From the NCBI GenBank assembly GCA_027579435.1, contig JANBPK010000774.1:1-64000 (forward strand): DNA of 64,000 bases. Reading direction: 5' to 3'. This DNA is from Candolleomyces eurysporus (taxonomy: Eukaryota; Basidiomycota; Agaricomycetes; Agaricales; Psathyrellaceae). Shown piece by piece: positions 20,399-30,839 of this stretch. The notes beneath the pieces are model-generated. The model saw only the letters and a program-made list of their open reading frames with translations. It did no database searches and was not told the origin of the DNA. The stretch's first letter is position 1, and each line of letters begins with the position of its first letter. The position numbers and the translations under genes were made by a program.

Positions 20399-21500
20399 TC
20401 AAGTTTCCAAGCTACTAGCCTGGAGGGTATCCGTGATCTTGATCGCGGTGCATTCAATTAGTAAAGTGCAAGATAACGAAACCCAAACTCACCTGCGCTT
20501 CTCTTCGACGACGCCGTTCCTCGATGAACTCTTCGGCAAGATTCCAAAAGTCTTTTCCAACTGAGACACCCGCAAAGTCTCTGACTATGTCCTGGTAGGA
20601 GCGCAGAATTGGATGCAAGCCGCACGCTCGCAGGGGATTTTCCATACACGCCACAACCGCTCGACTGTCAACGTTCCCATCGTGAATAGCCTTGAGCCCT
20701 TCGAACTCTCTGTTCATCTTGTCGAGATAGTAGCTGGGAGGCCAAATAATTAGCACTCGAAGAGAGATAGGCCCGAGGCCTACGGTTTCTCGGACCCATC
20801 GGTCACACTCCTTCATAGAGATGTCACAGAAGACCGATAGGTGCGTCAGGAATGGGAGGTGTCGCAGTGTCTTCCAACGTACTGTATCCAGCCCATACTC
20901 ACAGATCAACTCCACATGTGTTGCATTCTGGAAGATAGGATAGGAGAAATAATCTTCATCAATGGGAAATGTGTCGCTGCCGGTGGAGATCCAGCGTGGG
21001 GACAGTTCAGGGGAAGCTAGAAATTCGCGAAGCTCCCTCAGATCCTGTGACGGCTGCTCCGAATCCCTTTCAAGCGGCATACACCACAGTGCCAGTCTTT
21101 CAACATTGTGGCATGCCTTGAGGATCGACAGGATACTCGAAGCAAGCTCCTCACGATCATTTGCAAAAGCGATCGTCTTGACATGGGAGGCAAAGAAGCC
21201 GGGAGGTTTCGTAGAGTCGCCATTAATGATATTTTCAACAATCCGACAGAGGTTCTCCATTTGCTTTGCACTTTCGATGATAAGAGTCCGGTAGAGCTTG
21301 GGCTCGATCCTTGAAAGTTGTAATGGGTAGATGATACGAATATGGGAGCGTAGCGCTTACCACGCATTAACCTTCCTCGATACCATGGCGCAAGAGCGGC
21401 CGGTTTCTTGGTCCAGCTCTGCGGTGAGCTCGAAAACCAGTCGGCCAACATCCTCAGGTAAATCTGAGAAGCCGAAAATTCCTTTGAGACTTGGGCTCAT
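20399..21500 (-). CDS. F-box-like protein, array copy 9
   Basis: Model: exons 21361-21500, 20493-21309 and 20399-20419; 325 aa. The F-box is at residues 10-47 (GFSDLPEDVGRLVFELTAEL). Intron 1 uses a GTAAGC donor (21310-21360, 51 nt). After splicing the frame reads IEPKLYRTLIIES into MENLCRIVENI. The central part is about seven residues shorter than in copies 4-8. Intron 2 is GTGAGT...CCAG, with the usual 7-codon last exon. It shares with copy 8 the Gly in the F-box and the ELTAELDQETGRS segment, so these two are closest relatives. It is the right-hand end of the array. Confidence 0.78.
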
Positions 21501-22069
21501 TATGCTGTCTTTGACTTTGATTTGGTCGTCCGAGGCGAAGATGGAGATCTGCGCTTATCGATGAGCGATCATCAACGGGCGCCAAGTATTCAGGTGCCGA
21601 CTGAAAAGATTAAGCCGCAGAGTCAAGGTCCGCTGTTGGTCCGTTCTTGGTGCTAGGGACTCGGAGCAAAGGAATCTACGCTCTGTGTCTAACCACAGTA
21701 TGTGTGATTCCAAGGTGACTACTGCACCAAATACCAGGATTTGTGTTGATAGATCTTCGATGTGCAGCCGTCATTCTGCAATTTGTAGACTTGCCGCTAG
21801 TGGACGCACCTTGCTCGCTGCTCAAGATCCTCAGAGGAGAGGAAGATGCGAGAAAGAAATACTCTCGTGTGTTTCCTTTCTTCTACACCACTTCTCAACG
21901 CCCAAAAAGGAATGGCGGATCACCTACTAGAGTTAGTCCGACGATCTACATTTTCGTTTAGCGTCAGATTCCCCCGTGTCGCTTCGCGACTATGTCGTGA
22001 CAGACGCGTCAATCTGACTCAATCAATAAGCGTGCTCTTCCCGAACTCTTTTCTTATCATTTCAGAGGA
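21501..22069. other. Right edge of F-box array; upstream element at 21577-21613, then unique sequence
   Basis: The conserved upstream element (GGGCGCCAAGTATTCAGGTG, then CCGACTGAAAAGATTAA) lies about 75 bp upstream of the copy 9 ATG. Array homology fades after about 21830. No gene is seen up to the MYND-gene relative. Confidence 0.45.
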
Positions 22070-23046
22070 ATTCGTTTTACCCTATATCCTCGGTAATCTG
22101 GTCACCTTGATGTCGGCGATGTACGCTACCACTTACACTTCCGCCAAAGGAAAGAGCAAAGGCACAGAGAAGAAACGCCACGTCCGGTTNAAAACACCAC
22201 GGGAGCCCAATATCGGATTTCGGTATCGTCAAAGGCAGCGTGAACATTGACACTCGACATCGATTGGGGTACCTCATCCCCTCGGAACCGCTCTTCGTCA
22301 AAGGCCAAGATCCCGAAGATCATTAGTGGATGTAATTCACTAGTGCAGCTGGTCGAGATATCTATCTGGATTGCGGGCTTCATGCGTTCCACAAAGGAAA
22401 GATACTGGATACCCCACCATATACGAAGCATGGTATGGCACCCTTCACTTGGTGTCCTGCGTATTTCGTCGACCGAATGAGCTCATCAGGGAAGAACAAG
22501 CTGGAGGTGTTACCTAGCGTGGAGCATACAGAACGCGAGAGGAACCAAATTTTCGGTGCTTCGCGATCCATCCCTCAAGGAAGTTGCGGAGTACTGTCCG
22601 ACGCATTTCCGAAAGGAACACGTCGAAGCGATCTTGGCATTTCTCGATAATGCCTCGAGCTCAACCAAGAAATGCAAGCCTCCCGAGCAAAGCATGGCCG
22701 TCTCATGGTGTGTCGGTTCTTTCCGCGTCACGCAACTCAACCTCGAAACACGAGAATACCTCAGCTACCCCGACGAACCTGATGTCGACGAGCTGGGATA
22801 CATGGATTCGGGCGAAGCAATGAGTGGTGTGTTTAGGGAACAGGCAGAGTTGTATTCGAGGCATATGAGGAAATGGGAGAAGAAGGAAAGGAAAGGAATA
22901 AGAAAGTATTGTTGGAGACGATGGAAGCGGCGTTTCAGGAGTGCTCGAAGATGTATAAAGATCATTACGGAGAAGAGGCGACGATGACGAGAGAGGAAGC
23001 TATGCAGGCTTGGATGGGCAAGACGCTCAACTTTTACAGGCGATGA
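22070..23046 (+). pseudogene. Broken relative of the MYND-finger gene at 24291-25791
   Basis: The sequence aligns at protein level with the C-terminal two thirds of the intact MYND gene. Examples are the segment ending SAMYATT (against AEMYTTT), GSPISDFGIVKGSVN (against GSPIADFGIAKGQAN), VKGQDPEDH (against EKGQDPNDH), the LDCGL segment and the REYLSYPDEPDVDE segment. It carries two stops in the GQDPEDH region (TAG at about 22325 and TAA at about 22334), an ambiguous base at 22190 and at least two frame changes (near 22550 and 22870), and ends at a TGA at 23046. The N-terminal zinc finger is absent. It is therefore an old, truncated duplicate. Confidence 0.8.
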
Positions 23047-23239
23047 GCGCGCCGAGCGGCTGTATAGTTCTTAGGTTCTTAGTATCGTAATGGTCACTGC
23101 TGGAGCTACTTGGATCCGAGACCAGCGAGAGCGAGTGACGTCTAGCGACTCTGACGTCACCTGACTGAAATGATCAAGGACTCGGAGATTGACGTCATCC
23201 AAAGACGCTGTTCCACTCTCAAACGGAGATTGTTCCAGG

Positions 23240-23246
23240 TATAAAG
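23240..23246 (+). promoter_or_regulatory. TATA-like box upstream of the SBDS-fold gene
   Basis: TATAAAG about 115 bp before the ATG at 23357. Confidence 0.35.
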
Positions 23247-23356
23247 GGGCTCTGGTGGTCGAAAGATGTTGCCAACATCCCATTTCATTACTTCAATCAT
23301 CCCCTCTGGCGTCGCACATACACTCGCACTCGCACCCTTAACTAAAGACATCCATC

Positions 23357-24014
23357 ATGCGATCTGTCACCAAAGTCATCTATAAGCCCGACTCTCAATC
23401 CACTGAAGAGTATACCGTCATTGTGGACCCCAGCGAAGTACGTACGAGCTGTCTGTTTTCAGATTCCCAGCACGAGTTCCCTTATCATTTCTTCTCGCTC
23501 TCGCGTACGTTATATATGCCCGATTAGTTTCAGAAATGGAAAGCTGGAGGTATGCATTCGACAAGATCTTTCCGGCAGAACGAAAACTAAGTTGCACACC
23601 CTTTTCAGACACGACGATTCCTTTGACGGAAGTCGTTGATTGTAAGTCCACCCAAATTCCCTAATTATCGCTCACGCTCATGTATTCACTTGATCCTCGC
23701 TGCCTAACCAATTTCTCTCAATCTAACGCTTGTCCTATTTACCAGCGTTCAACATCTACCACTCCGCCCAAGGCTCTCAAGGCCTCCTCAACACACCATC
23801 AAACCAACAGCTCGACACTGTCTTCGGAACCCACAAAGACATCGACGTGGTCACTAAAATCTTGAAAGAAGGGCGAGAACAACGAGGCGAGATGGATGAA
23901 AATTGGGCGGATACTAACATGTCTAGAGGGTCAGCTGAAGCTAAAGGGTTCAATGTTGGTGGAGCTGGGGCCGGGGTGGGAATGGGGAGGAATAGGAAGG
24001 GGAACTTCATGTAA
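23357..24014 (+). CDS. RTC3: SBDS-fold protein, Rtc3 (YHR087W)-like
   Basis: Model: exons 23357-23437, 23534-23549, 23609-23641 and 23746-24014; 132 aa. Exon 2 is only 16 nt (KWKAG) and is supported on both sides by TTTCAG and GTATGC with frame continuity. The product begins MRSVTKVIYKPDSQSTEEYT and continues with LTEVVDSFNIYHSAQGSQG and LDTVFGTHKDIDVVTKILKE. This is the pattern of the single-domain SBDS N-terminal (FYSH) fold found in yeast Rtc3 and related small proteins; that family is linked to RNA metabolism and telomere-capping phenotypes in yeast. The C terminus is a Gly-rich, Arg-ending tail. No other SBDS domains follow, so this is not the ribosome-maturation factor Sdo1. Confidence 0.85.
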
Positions 24015-24290
24015 TTGGTGTAGAGCGAAGCTGAACATTGAGCGGTAAAGGAGGACACTCGAAAGTATTAATTAATTTTGTATCATAATCATCAGCACCT
24101 GCTTCAAACCATGGATTCGCCGCATAGAAAGTATGTCTGATGTATTGGAGACAGGTCAGTGGCAATATGCTGAGAACATTCGTATGACGTTACGCGTCTC
24201 GGACCATCCCTTGTGTCTCATTTTAACAAGATAGCGTATATAGGGGATGGTGCGCTTTTAACCTCCGAGACTTTTTCTTTTCGCCCAGCC

Positions 24291-25791
24291 ATGTCCTCTG
24301 CTGTCGAGATCAATGTTCCCGTCGCGCGAGAACTCTGTCTCCCGCTTGAGAATGCGAAGAAATGTGGACGTTGTGGCTGGACGAGCACAGAAAGCTTGAA
24401 GGTCTGCAGTGGATGTGCCCAGGTATGTGTAGTCTTTGCAAAATAAACTTGCAGGTTATTACTGAGCTGCGTCGCGTTGTGATAGATCGCTTACTGCGGC
24501 CCTGACTGCCAGAAAAGAGACTGGAAGACACACAAGCGCAGCTGCGGTACGTTGGATGCTCGATCATGGATCGAGACTTAGAGCACTCTCATTGCCATCT
24601 TCCCAGGTGAAACAGACAGAATCGAGCTAGGCTCATTCTACCCTCTCATTGCTTTTATCATGGAGCTGCAACGCAACGACCCCTTCAAACCTTCTCATCG
24701 CGCTCTTGGGCACCAAATAGTCAACTCCCCCAACCCATGGGATGAAGAGAGCGTTGTAAGTCTCCCAGATGGGTCTGCATCCCGCCTGATCATCCTCGGG
24801 GACGAGATGTTGTTCCCAACGATGGGCCCAGCACCGCAGGATTGGTGGCCCACAGCTCTTTCAGACCAAGTCCGACAGAAGCTTCGTCGTCGATTCCAAT
24901 CCGATGTTGCCCTCCATCATCTCTGTCCTGTTTGCCCTCATGGCAGAGATGTATACGACGACGTCCACCGTCAATCCCTCAGATGGAGCCAAGCGTCGTG
25001 CTCGACTTAGCTACTACGGCTCGCCGATCGCCGACTTCGGAATTGCGAAGGGCCAAGCCAACGTGAAGCACCAGGACCACTTTACGTACCTCTTTCTCAG
25101 CCATGGTATGGCGTTTGAGAAGGGCCAAGATCCTAACGACCACTACTGGATCTACTTCACCACCGTTGGCGGACAAGACGTGGTTCTTGATTGTGGGTTG
25201 TTCGTATTTAATCATCCCATTTTCGTAGTCCCCTTCCCGCACTACGCAAAGTACATCCCTTCGTCGTGGCCTGGGATTACAACTCTCGGCGTGCCGGCGT
25301 ATTTCCCGCCTAGAGAAGCGATCAAGCGAGGAGTGTTACCAAGGGTTCACGATGAGCGGCAGAGGTTCTCTGTACTCCGTGATGAAGGGTTGAAAGAGGC
25401 CATTCGGTTCAGCCATGATGGATTCCGACCTACCGACGAAGAAGCCATTACAAACTTCATGGAACGCGTTGCAGGGCGCGCGTGTGAGGAAATCGAGGAA
25501 GCCATCGCTATAAAGTGGTGCGAGGAGGCTTGTGAGGTTGTAGGGAAGAACCTGCAGAATCGAGAATACCTGAACTACCCCAAGACTGACGAAGTCGGGC
25601 ACGCCGTCTCGGAAGACCCAGGTGATAGGGAGCAGTCGGCGTTGGTTCCTGCAAATGAGTTGGATGAAGGCTGGATGAAGTGCCTGAAAAAGTGGAACGG
25701 GAAGCATCGGAGAGGTGATATTAATGAGCAGCAGCTGAGAGAGGCGCTCCAGTCTTACAAGGAGAAGGATCAAAGGCGGAAGCGACAGTAG
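24291..25791 (+). CDS. MYND-type zinc-finger protein
   Basis: Model: exons 24291-24422, 24486-24546, 24607-24755 and 24832-25791; 433 aa. Residues 25-65 hold a complete MYND finger: CGRC, then VCSGC, then YCGPDC, ending HKRSC (spacing C-x2-C, C-x2-C, C-x3-C, H-x3-C). It is assembled across intron 1. MYND fingers bind two zinc ions and usually mediate protein-protein contacts. Intron 3 (24756-24831, GTAAGT...CCCAG, 76 nt) is required because the frame changes there; the alternative acceptor 8 nt later does not restore it. The rest (about 370 aa) has no domain I can name. It contains a Tyr/Phe-rich segment and a Lys/Arg-rich, probably helical C terminus. A TATATA motif lies about 50 bp upstream. 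A broken relative lies 1.2 kb upstream. Confidence 0.82.
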
Positions 25792-26359
25792 TAGACTCAA
25801 TCCGGTAGTTCAATTTGCAATTGGAGGTTGTTGCTTGAGGTCTTGATTAATCGATTAGTTCTGGGAAGCAGACATAATGATTTAGCTCGACCTGCATTGA
25901 CAACGACGGCAATCCAGAGATATACAGATATTGAGCTCCGAGCTAGTCCCTCACATCTTAGCGAAATTGCGATCGGACAGTCGCTGAATCCAGACTTTAT
26001 TATTCAAAGGAAGATAACAAAGCTCGAGGATCTGTGGACTAGCAAATGTGAAGAGTACCGGGTCATCTGCAACGTGAGTGAAGGGCGAGTTGTCTCTCGC
26101 AACGAGTTTGACAGACAACTCTACGCAGAGGAGGGCAAAGGTTACGACGCATGAGTTGACGGAGGCATTCCAGGTATGAAGGTCAAAGGTACGGTTGGTG
26201 CCTCCAAGGGGGAAAACTTGGCCAATGATGTAGTCTAATGTTACCCGAGTAGAATAATAACTTATCAGGCAGAAATCGTCGCAGTGAGTTTATTTTTTGT
26301 TTCTAAAAACAGCATTATGTTCTACTTGGAATGCGATAAGAGTAGGCAAGATAAATTAT
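25792..26359. other. Intergenic region between convergent genes
   Basis: An open frame at 25828-26154 (+, 108 codons) has no recognisable domain and no promoter-like context; I treat it as chance. Nothing else is seen. Confidence 0.4.
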
Positions 26360-27976
26360 CTACGCGTTAGAAAACGAAAGAGGTCCGATGTCAACCGACA
26401 CCCCATAAACCCTTCTAAGCCTCTCAACGTTTTCAGAAACATCATGGCCATGCTCCAAAACGTGAGCCTCAGGCCGGTATGTCAACACCAGCTGTTTCAG
26501 GCTATCCGGCGGCCGATCAAAGGCACTCTTCCCATCCTTCGAAGGGGGCGGCTGTCGAGACTTGACGAAGTTTATCAAGCCCTGGAAGAAGAAATCCGGA
26601 CGGGAGACGTCAAGCAGCTCAAGTGTTTCAAGCCGAGGTAAGCCCGTTGGCCTGTTGTAATAAAAGAGAATGCTGTCGTCATCCGCATAATCGATATCGG
26701 CGAATGTGAGGTTGGTGATGGAGGGGAGGCCTTCAACGAGCTGAATCAGTTCCCAGGCTGTAGAATATGCGGAGCGGATGCTAAGAGAGCGGAAGGTATC
26801 TTCGCACTTCGAGCGCTTCTTGATAAATTCATGAATATTTTGCGTGAAATCGAACTGGCCCGAATCGAGACGATCTTCGGCATCTTCGATTGAAAAATGG
26901 ATATCGAGAGCGTTGAGGACAGGAGCTGTGAGGAATGAGAAGACGTCAAGATTGTGTGGAGAGAGGCTCCGAAAGCGTAGGGTTCGCAGCTTTGGAAGAA
27001 CGATCTCGGAACGGGAGAAACTGCCGGAGGAAGGATTGTTGAGGTCGGTGAACTGCACTAAGCCATCGAAACTGAGGGTTAGCTCCTCGACATTCTGGCA
27101 GTGCATCAACGCCGTGGACACCTGAAGTCCATCCCAATCACAATGGATCGTAAGGGATGTCAGGCGTTGGAGGAGGTCGGGAGGCAGATGCAAGGGGGTG
27201 GTGGCCATCGATCTAGGTATTCCTTCGGCTCCAAGTGGCGGAAGATGGAGGTGAAACGACGTAACGCTGGAAGGGATATGGAGGAAGGAGGAAGCCGATG
27301 GATTGGGTGGTTCGTTCCAAAATGTCCGGAACTTGAGCGAAAGGGATCTGACGGTGTCCCATGGGCGGGTCCTCGATTCGGAGAAACCCTTGGAAAGATG
27401 CAAAGCTTCGACCAGATTCCTGAAGTATTGAGGGCCCGAGTAGTCGAGCGATAGATGGTCTAGGTTAGGCCCATCAGTCAACATCCTGGCCAGGGCGACG
27501 GTCGTATATTTGCATGCTGAGAGAACGTCCGTGCAGTCATTGCGGCCATCTGCGATAACCTCAAATGACTTTGGGATGCTTCCCGAGCGACTCAGCCAGT
27601 CCGTTATTTTCTTGAACGGCATCGGATATTCTACAGTGCTGACACTGCTCCATAGCCGATGTGTCAGGACGGCTGCGTCGCGCCAGGTCTTGCAAACGAG
27701 GCATAGGTCCAATAGTTGGCTTCTCCCATCCCTGTCCAAAGGTGGATCGACTACGAGGCCAAATATCTCCCCTAATATCTCCAATGGAAGCTTGCGCACT
27801 GGAGAGAGGACAGCGCGGTGTGCTCGGAGCTCCTCTTCGAGCTCCGAGAGCTGCGACTGTATTTGCAAAATTTTGGTGGTGATACTTTCAATTCCGAGTT
27901 GAATCGAAACCACTTCCAGAGGTTTCGGAACGGTGTTACTCGAGAGCAGATGAGCGAGGTCCCGGTGACGAACCAT
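26360..27976 (-). CDS. F-box protein with N-terminal coiled coil (LRR-like C terminus)
   Basis: Single open frame; 538 aa from the Met at 27976 (an upstream in-frame Met at 28042 gives 560 aa). I chose 27976 because MVRHRDLAHLLSSNTVP aligns with the starts of the paralogue at 28214-29971 and of the pseudogene at 30839. Residues about 25-50 are a heptad-like coiled coil (IESITTKILQIQSQLSELEE). They are followed by the F-box (SPVRKLPLEILGEIFGLV ... LCLVCKTWRDAA). The remainder has irregular Leu-rich repeats (LRTLRF, LDHLSL, LETLELLDV). This layout is typical of the large family of agaricomycete F-box proteins. Probable SCF substrate adaptor; target unknown. No intron is needed. Confidence 0.85.
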   Translation of the reverse strand: MVRHRDLAHLLSSNTVPKPLEVVSIQLGIESITTKILQIQSQLSELEEELRAHRAVLSPVRKLPLEILGEIFGLVVDPPLDRDGRSQLLDLCLVCKTWRDAAVLTHRLWSSVSTVEYPMPFKKITDWLSRSGSIPKSFEVIADGRNDCTDVLSACKYTTVALARMLTDGPNLDHLSLDYSGPQYFRNLVEALHLSKGFSESRTRPWDTVRSLSLKFRTFWNEPPNPSASSFLHIPSSVTSFHLHLPPLGAEGIPRSMATTPLHLPPDLLQRLTSLTIHCDWDGLQVSTALMHCQNVEELTLSFDGLVQFTDLNNPSSGSFSRSEIVLPKLRTLRFRSLSPHNLDVFSFLTAPVLNALDIHFSIEDAEDRLDSGQFDFTQNIHEFIKKRSKCEDTFRSLSIRSAYSTAWELIQLVEGLPSITNLTFADIDYADDDSILFYYNRPTGLPRLETLELLDVSRPDFFFQGLINFVKSRQPPPSKDGKSAFDRPPDSLKQLVLTYRPEAHVLEHGHDVSENVERLRRVYGVSVDIGPLSFSNA

Positions 27977-28213
27977 GCTACAGAGAGAGAGATGGGAAGA
28001 AGCCGTGGCAAAGCCGCTGGCAGTGGCTCTCGAGTTTTGCAAATTCGTTGATGGCCGGGCCGGAGTGCGGTTTGATTGCCGAAACCAGGCTCCTAGCTTT
28101 GACTCGGAGGCGGCCCACCACTTCCAAGATAAAATTATGAACTAAACCACAACCTCAGTCGCAATAGCAGAAAAATTTACAGGAGAGGTCTAATTCTTGA
28201 ACACAAGGTCCAA

Positions 28214-29971
28214 TCAAGCTGCATGTGCCTCACGGGTAAGCATCATGGGACTTGATGGCCCAATAAATGCTGTCATTCCGGTCAAGGCGAACATTCGCCT
28301 TTGACGTGGAAAGGTAAGAAAGAGGAAACATTCATAATAGACAAGACTACATACCTCACAATCTTCATCGTACTCTCTCGGGCCCACTGTAACCATCATC
28401 CCACATGACCGTCGGAGGGCATTGATAGCTGCATCATCGTCATACCCGTGCTCCTTCAACTGCGTTGTCTTCCGAAATGTGACGGTCACCTCCTTGAGGG
28501 TGTCTGGTCGATCGAACGTGTACCCATGACGAGAGGCGTGGTCACTTTGTCGACGGCACAACATGAATTCGCTGAGGGCCTCCAAATCAAAATTAGGAGA
28601 GAGACGGCGAAGCTCGAGGACCTCGAGTTTGGGGAGATGATGGCTTTCATTCTTGTCTGCGAGCTTCCCAAATGGCCCCCGAACATCATCAAACTGGACG
28701 TTATCCAGGCTTAAGTATGATAGGCTAGGAAGATTGCACAGAAGCTCTGCCATTTCCCGAGCGTTGAAGGAGCCCTCGCTGATCTTGAGGGAACGAAGGG
28801 CATTCTGACGCTGGGACTCGATAATGAAGGATAAAATTTTGGGCGGCAAACCTTCGGCTTCGATCTCGTTAAAAGCGTTGGGCTCAAGTTGAATGGCGAG
28901 GGACACGAGGTCCGGAGCGTGAAGGACTTCGAGAATGTTCAGGGCATTAGGTATGGCCTTTTGAAGGGTTAGAGTGTGTAACCTCGGGAGGCGAAACTTC
29001 GACCGAGTTAGGTCGAGGAAAGCGGGAGCATAAGGGTCGTCGAAAAAGCCTTCTGCAGAGAGGTCCAGCGTTAAGGATTCGACGCCTTCGCAGCAGTGAC
29101 GCAATAAATCGTGCATTATCACTTCGCTCCAGTCGCAGGAGAAGGATAGAGATGTCAGACGGCGGGTCAAATACGGAGGTATAAGGGGCGAGAAGGAAGG
29201 TTCCAATTCAACGAGTTCGTCTTCATCGAGTTCCCATCTGGACGGAAGGTTGAAGTGAAATGATTTCATACTGGATGGCAGATGCGGGAACACGATCTCG
29301 GTGGCGCTTTTTGGAAAGGTATATTGGTGCTGAAAAGTCAAGGTGAGGGCCGTGATGGAGTTCCAAGGACGGTTTGCCGACTTCGATGAATCATTGGAAG
29401 AACGAATTTGTTTCATTGCTTCGAATAGATTCTCGAGGCATTCAGCTTTTGGAAATCGAAGTGATAATTTCTCCAAGATTGGACCCTCTTCCAACAATCT
29501 TGCTAGCGTCGTGGCGCATCTGCTATGATTACAACGCGTATGATTGAAGTCGAGCGTCTTCGGAATGTTGTATGACCGTTCAAGCCACTGCACTACTTTC
29601 CCAAACGACATTTGATAGCGGTCACTAACTTGAATTCTGCTCCACAGACGGTGGGTACAAAGTGCTGCTTCCCGCCACTGCCTGCAAACTCGTAGAAAGT
29701 CCACGAGTTGACATCTGTCTTTATAATCCAAGACGGATGGAAGTGAATAGAGGAAAATTTTTCCAAGCACCTCAACTGGAACTCGGCGCAAGGGGGATAG
29801 CGCCCCTTGGTGCCGCAGAAGGTCGGCCTCGAGTGCTTGCAGCTGCGCTTTCAGCTTCGAGATCTTGGTATTGAGGCTGGCGATACCTTGCTTCACTGAA
29901 GTGATTTCCGCAAAGATTGGGGCAGAATTCGTGGAGAAGAGATGAATATAGCTCTGCCCAGGTCGAGCCAT
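28214..29971 (-). CDS. F-box protein with N-terminal coiled coil, paralogue
   Basis: Open frame of 585 aa starting MARPGQSYIHLFSTNSAP. A coiled coil (SLNTKISKLKAQLQALEADL) precedes the F-box (LRRVPVEVLGKIFLYSLPSV, RVCRQWREAALCTHRLW). Leu-rich segments (LTSLSFSCDW, LHTLTL, LEVLELRRLSP) follow. The C terminus may be longer than real: after YDEDCE there is a good donor (GTATGT), and an acceptor (GACAG) about 85 nt later would give a short alternative ending LLGHQVP and a stop near 28230. The same family as the genes on either side, in the same orientation, so this is a local tandem expansion. Confidence 0.85.
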   Translation of the reverse strand: MARPGQSYIHLFSTNSAPIFAEITSVKQGIASLNTKISKLKAQLQALEADLLRHQGALSPLRRVPVEVLGKIFLYSLPSVLDYKDRCQLVDFLRVCRQWREAALCTHRLWSRIQVSDRYQMSFGKVVQWLERSYNIPKTLDFNHTRCNHSRCATTLARLLEEGPILEKLSLRFPKAECLENLFEAMKQIRSSNDSSKSANRPWNSITALTLTFQHQYTFPKSATEIVFPHLPSSMKSFHFNLPSRWELDEDELVELEPSFSPLIPPYLTRRLTSLSFSCDWSEVIMHDLLRHCCEGVESLTLDLSAEGFFDDPYAPAFLDLTRSKFRLPRLHTLTLQKAIPNALNILEVLHAPDLVSLAIQLEPNAFNEIEAEGLPPKILSFIIESQRQNALRSLKISEGSFNAREMAELLCNLPSLSYLSLDNVQFDDVRGPFGKLADKNESHHLPKLEVLELRRLSPNFDLEALSEFMLCRRQSDHASRHGYTFDRPDTLKEVTVTFRKTTQLKEHGYDDDAAINALRRSCGMMVTVGPREYDEDCEVCSLVYYECFLFLTFPRQRRMFALTGMTAFIGPSSPMMLTREAHAA

Positions 29972-30129
29972 GCTGCGTTAGTGATGAGAATCAAAGAGCA
30001 AACTGCTGCGGTGCCAGGCTGAATCATGTTTGATTACCAACGAGACCATGATCTGGACCCGCGTGTCCCGACACGATCTCCGCCAATCGCGGGGTAGACA
30101 AGCGGCTGGTGGCTTTTTGCGTTGTGTTC

Positions 30130-30839
30130 GAGTAAAACATTGATATTGAGAGTAACGAGGGCTGACGCGCTTGGAAAGTATATGAATTTTAGATAGGTGA
30201 GGGATCTAAAGGAGTTACAGCGACGATTTGTCGACTCCGATCGAGGTTTGCAAGAACGAATCCTGTGTATCGCTTTGAACAGATTGTCGATAATCGGAGT
30301 GATAAACGGTTCAAGATTGTCCCCCCCTTCCAGCATTGAGTTGTCAGCCTTGCAATTTGTGGCACGATATTCTTCGACCGCGTAATCGCTGAAATTGACG
30401 TGACACATGTTAAAATCGAGAGTCTTCGGAATGCTTCCTGAGGCCTGAGCGTTCGAGCCACTGCACTAATTTCCCAAACGACACTTGATGACGGTACCCG
30501 ACTTGACCGACTTGAATACTGCTCCACAGACGGTGGGTGTTAAGCGCTGCTTCCCGCCATCGCTTGCACATTAGTGAAAAGGCGACGAGTTGACGTCTGT
30601 CTTCAAGAAAAGGATCAAATAGAGGATTATTCTACCAGACACCTTAGTGGAACTCGGCGTGAAGGGAATAACACTCCTTGGTGTTGCAAAAGGTCGGCCT
30701 CGAGTTCCCGCAATGCTGACTTCAACTTTGTGATCTTGGTATTGGGGCTATCGACGCCTTGCTTCACTGAAGCCATTTCTACAGGCATTGGAGCTTCGTT
30801 GACCGTAAAGAGATGGGCACGGCTTGTCCATCGAACCAT
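30130..30839 (-). pseudogene. F-box protein pseudogene, third tandem member
   Basis: It begins with a good start (MVRWTSRAHLFTVNEAPMPV) and coiled coil (NTKITKLKSALRELEADLL). A lost base right at the F-box (SRRVPL then a frame change) leads to an early stop. Pieces homologous to the 28.2-30.0 kb paralogue then follow in other frames: WREAALNTHRLW, SFGKLVQWLERS, and CHVNFSDYAVEE through NLFKAIHRIRSC. Homology ends abruptly near 30130, so the leucine-rich half is missing. Frameshifts plus 3' truncation make it non-functional. Confidence 0.8.

Noticed and set aside
22556..22987. 143-codon frame as a separate gene
   Set aside because: It is one frame of the broken MYND-gene relative; its beginning and end lie in other frames.
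25828..26154. 108-aa open frame between the MYND gene and the F-box gene
   Set aside because: No domain, promoter or splice evidence; the length is compatible with chance.
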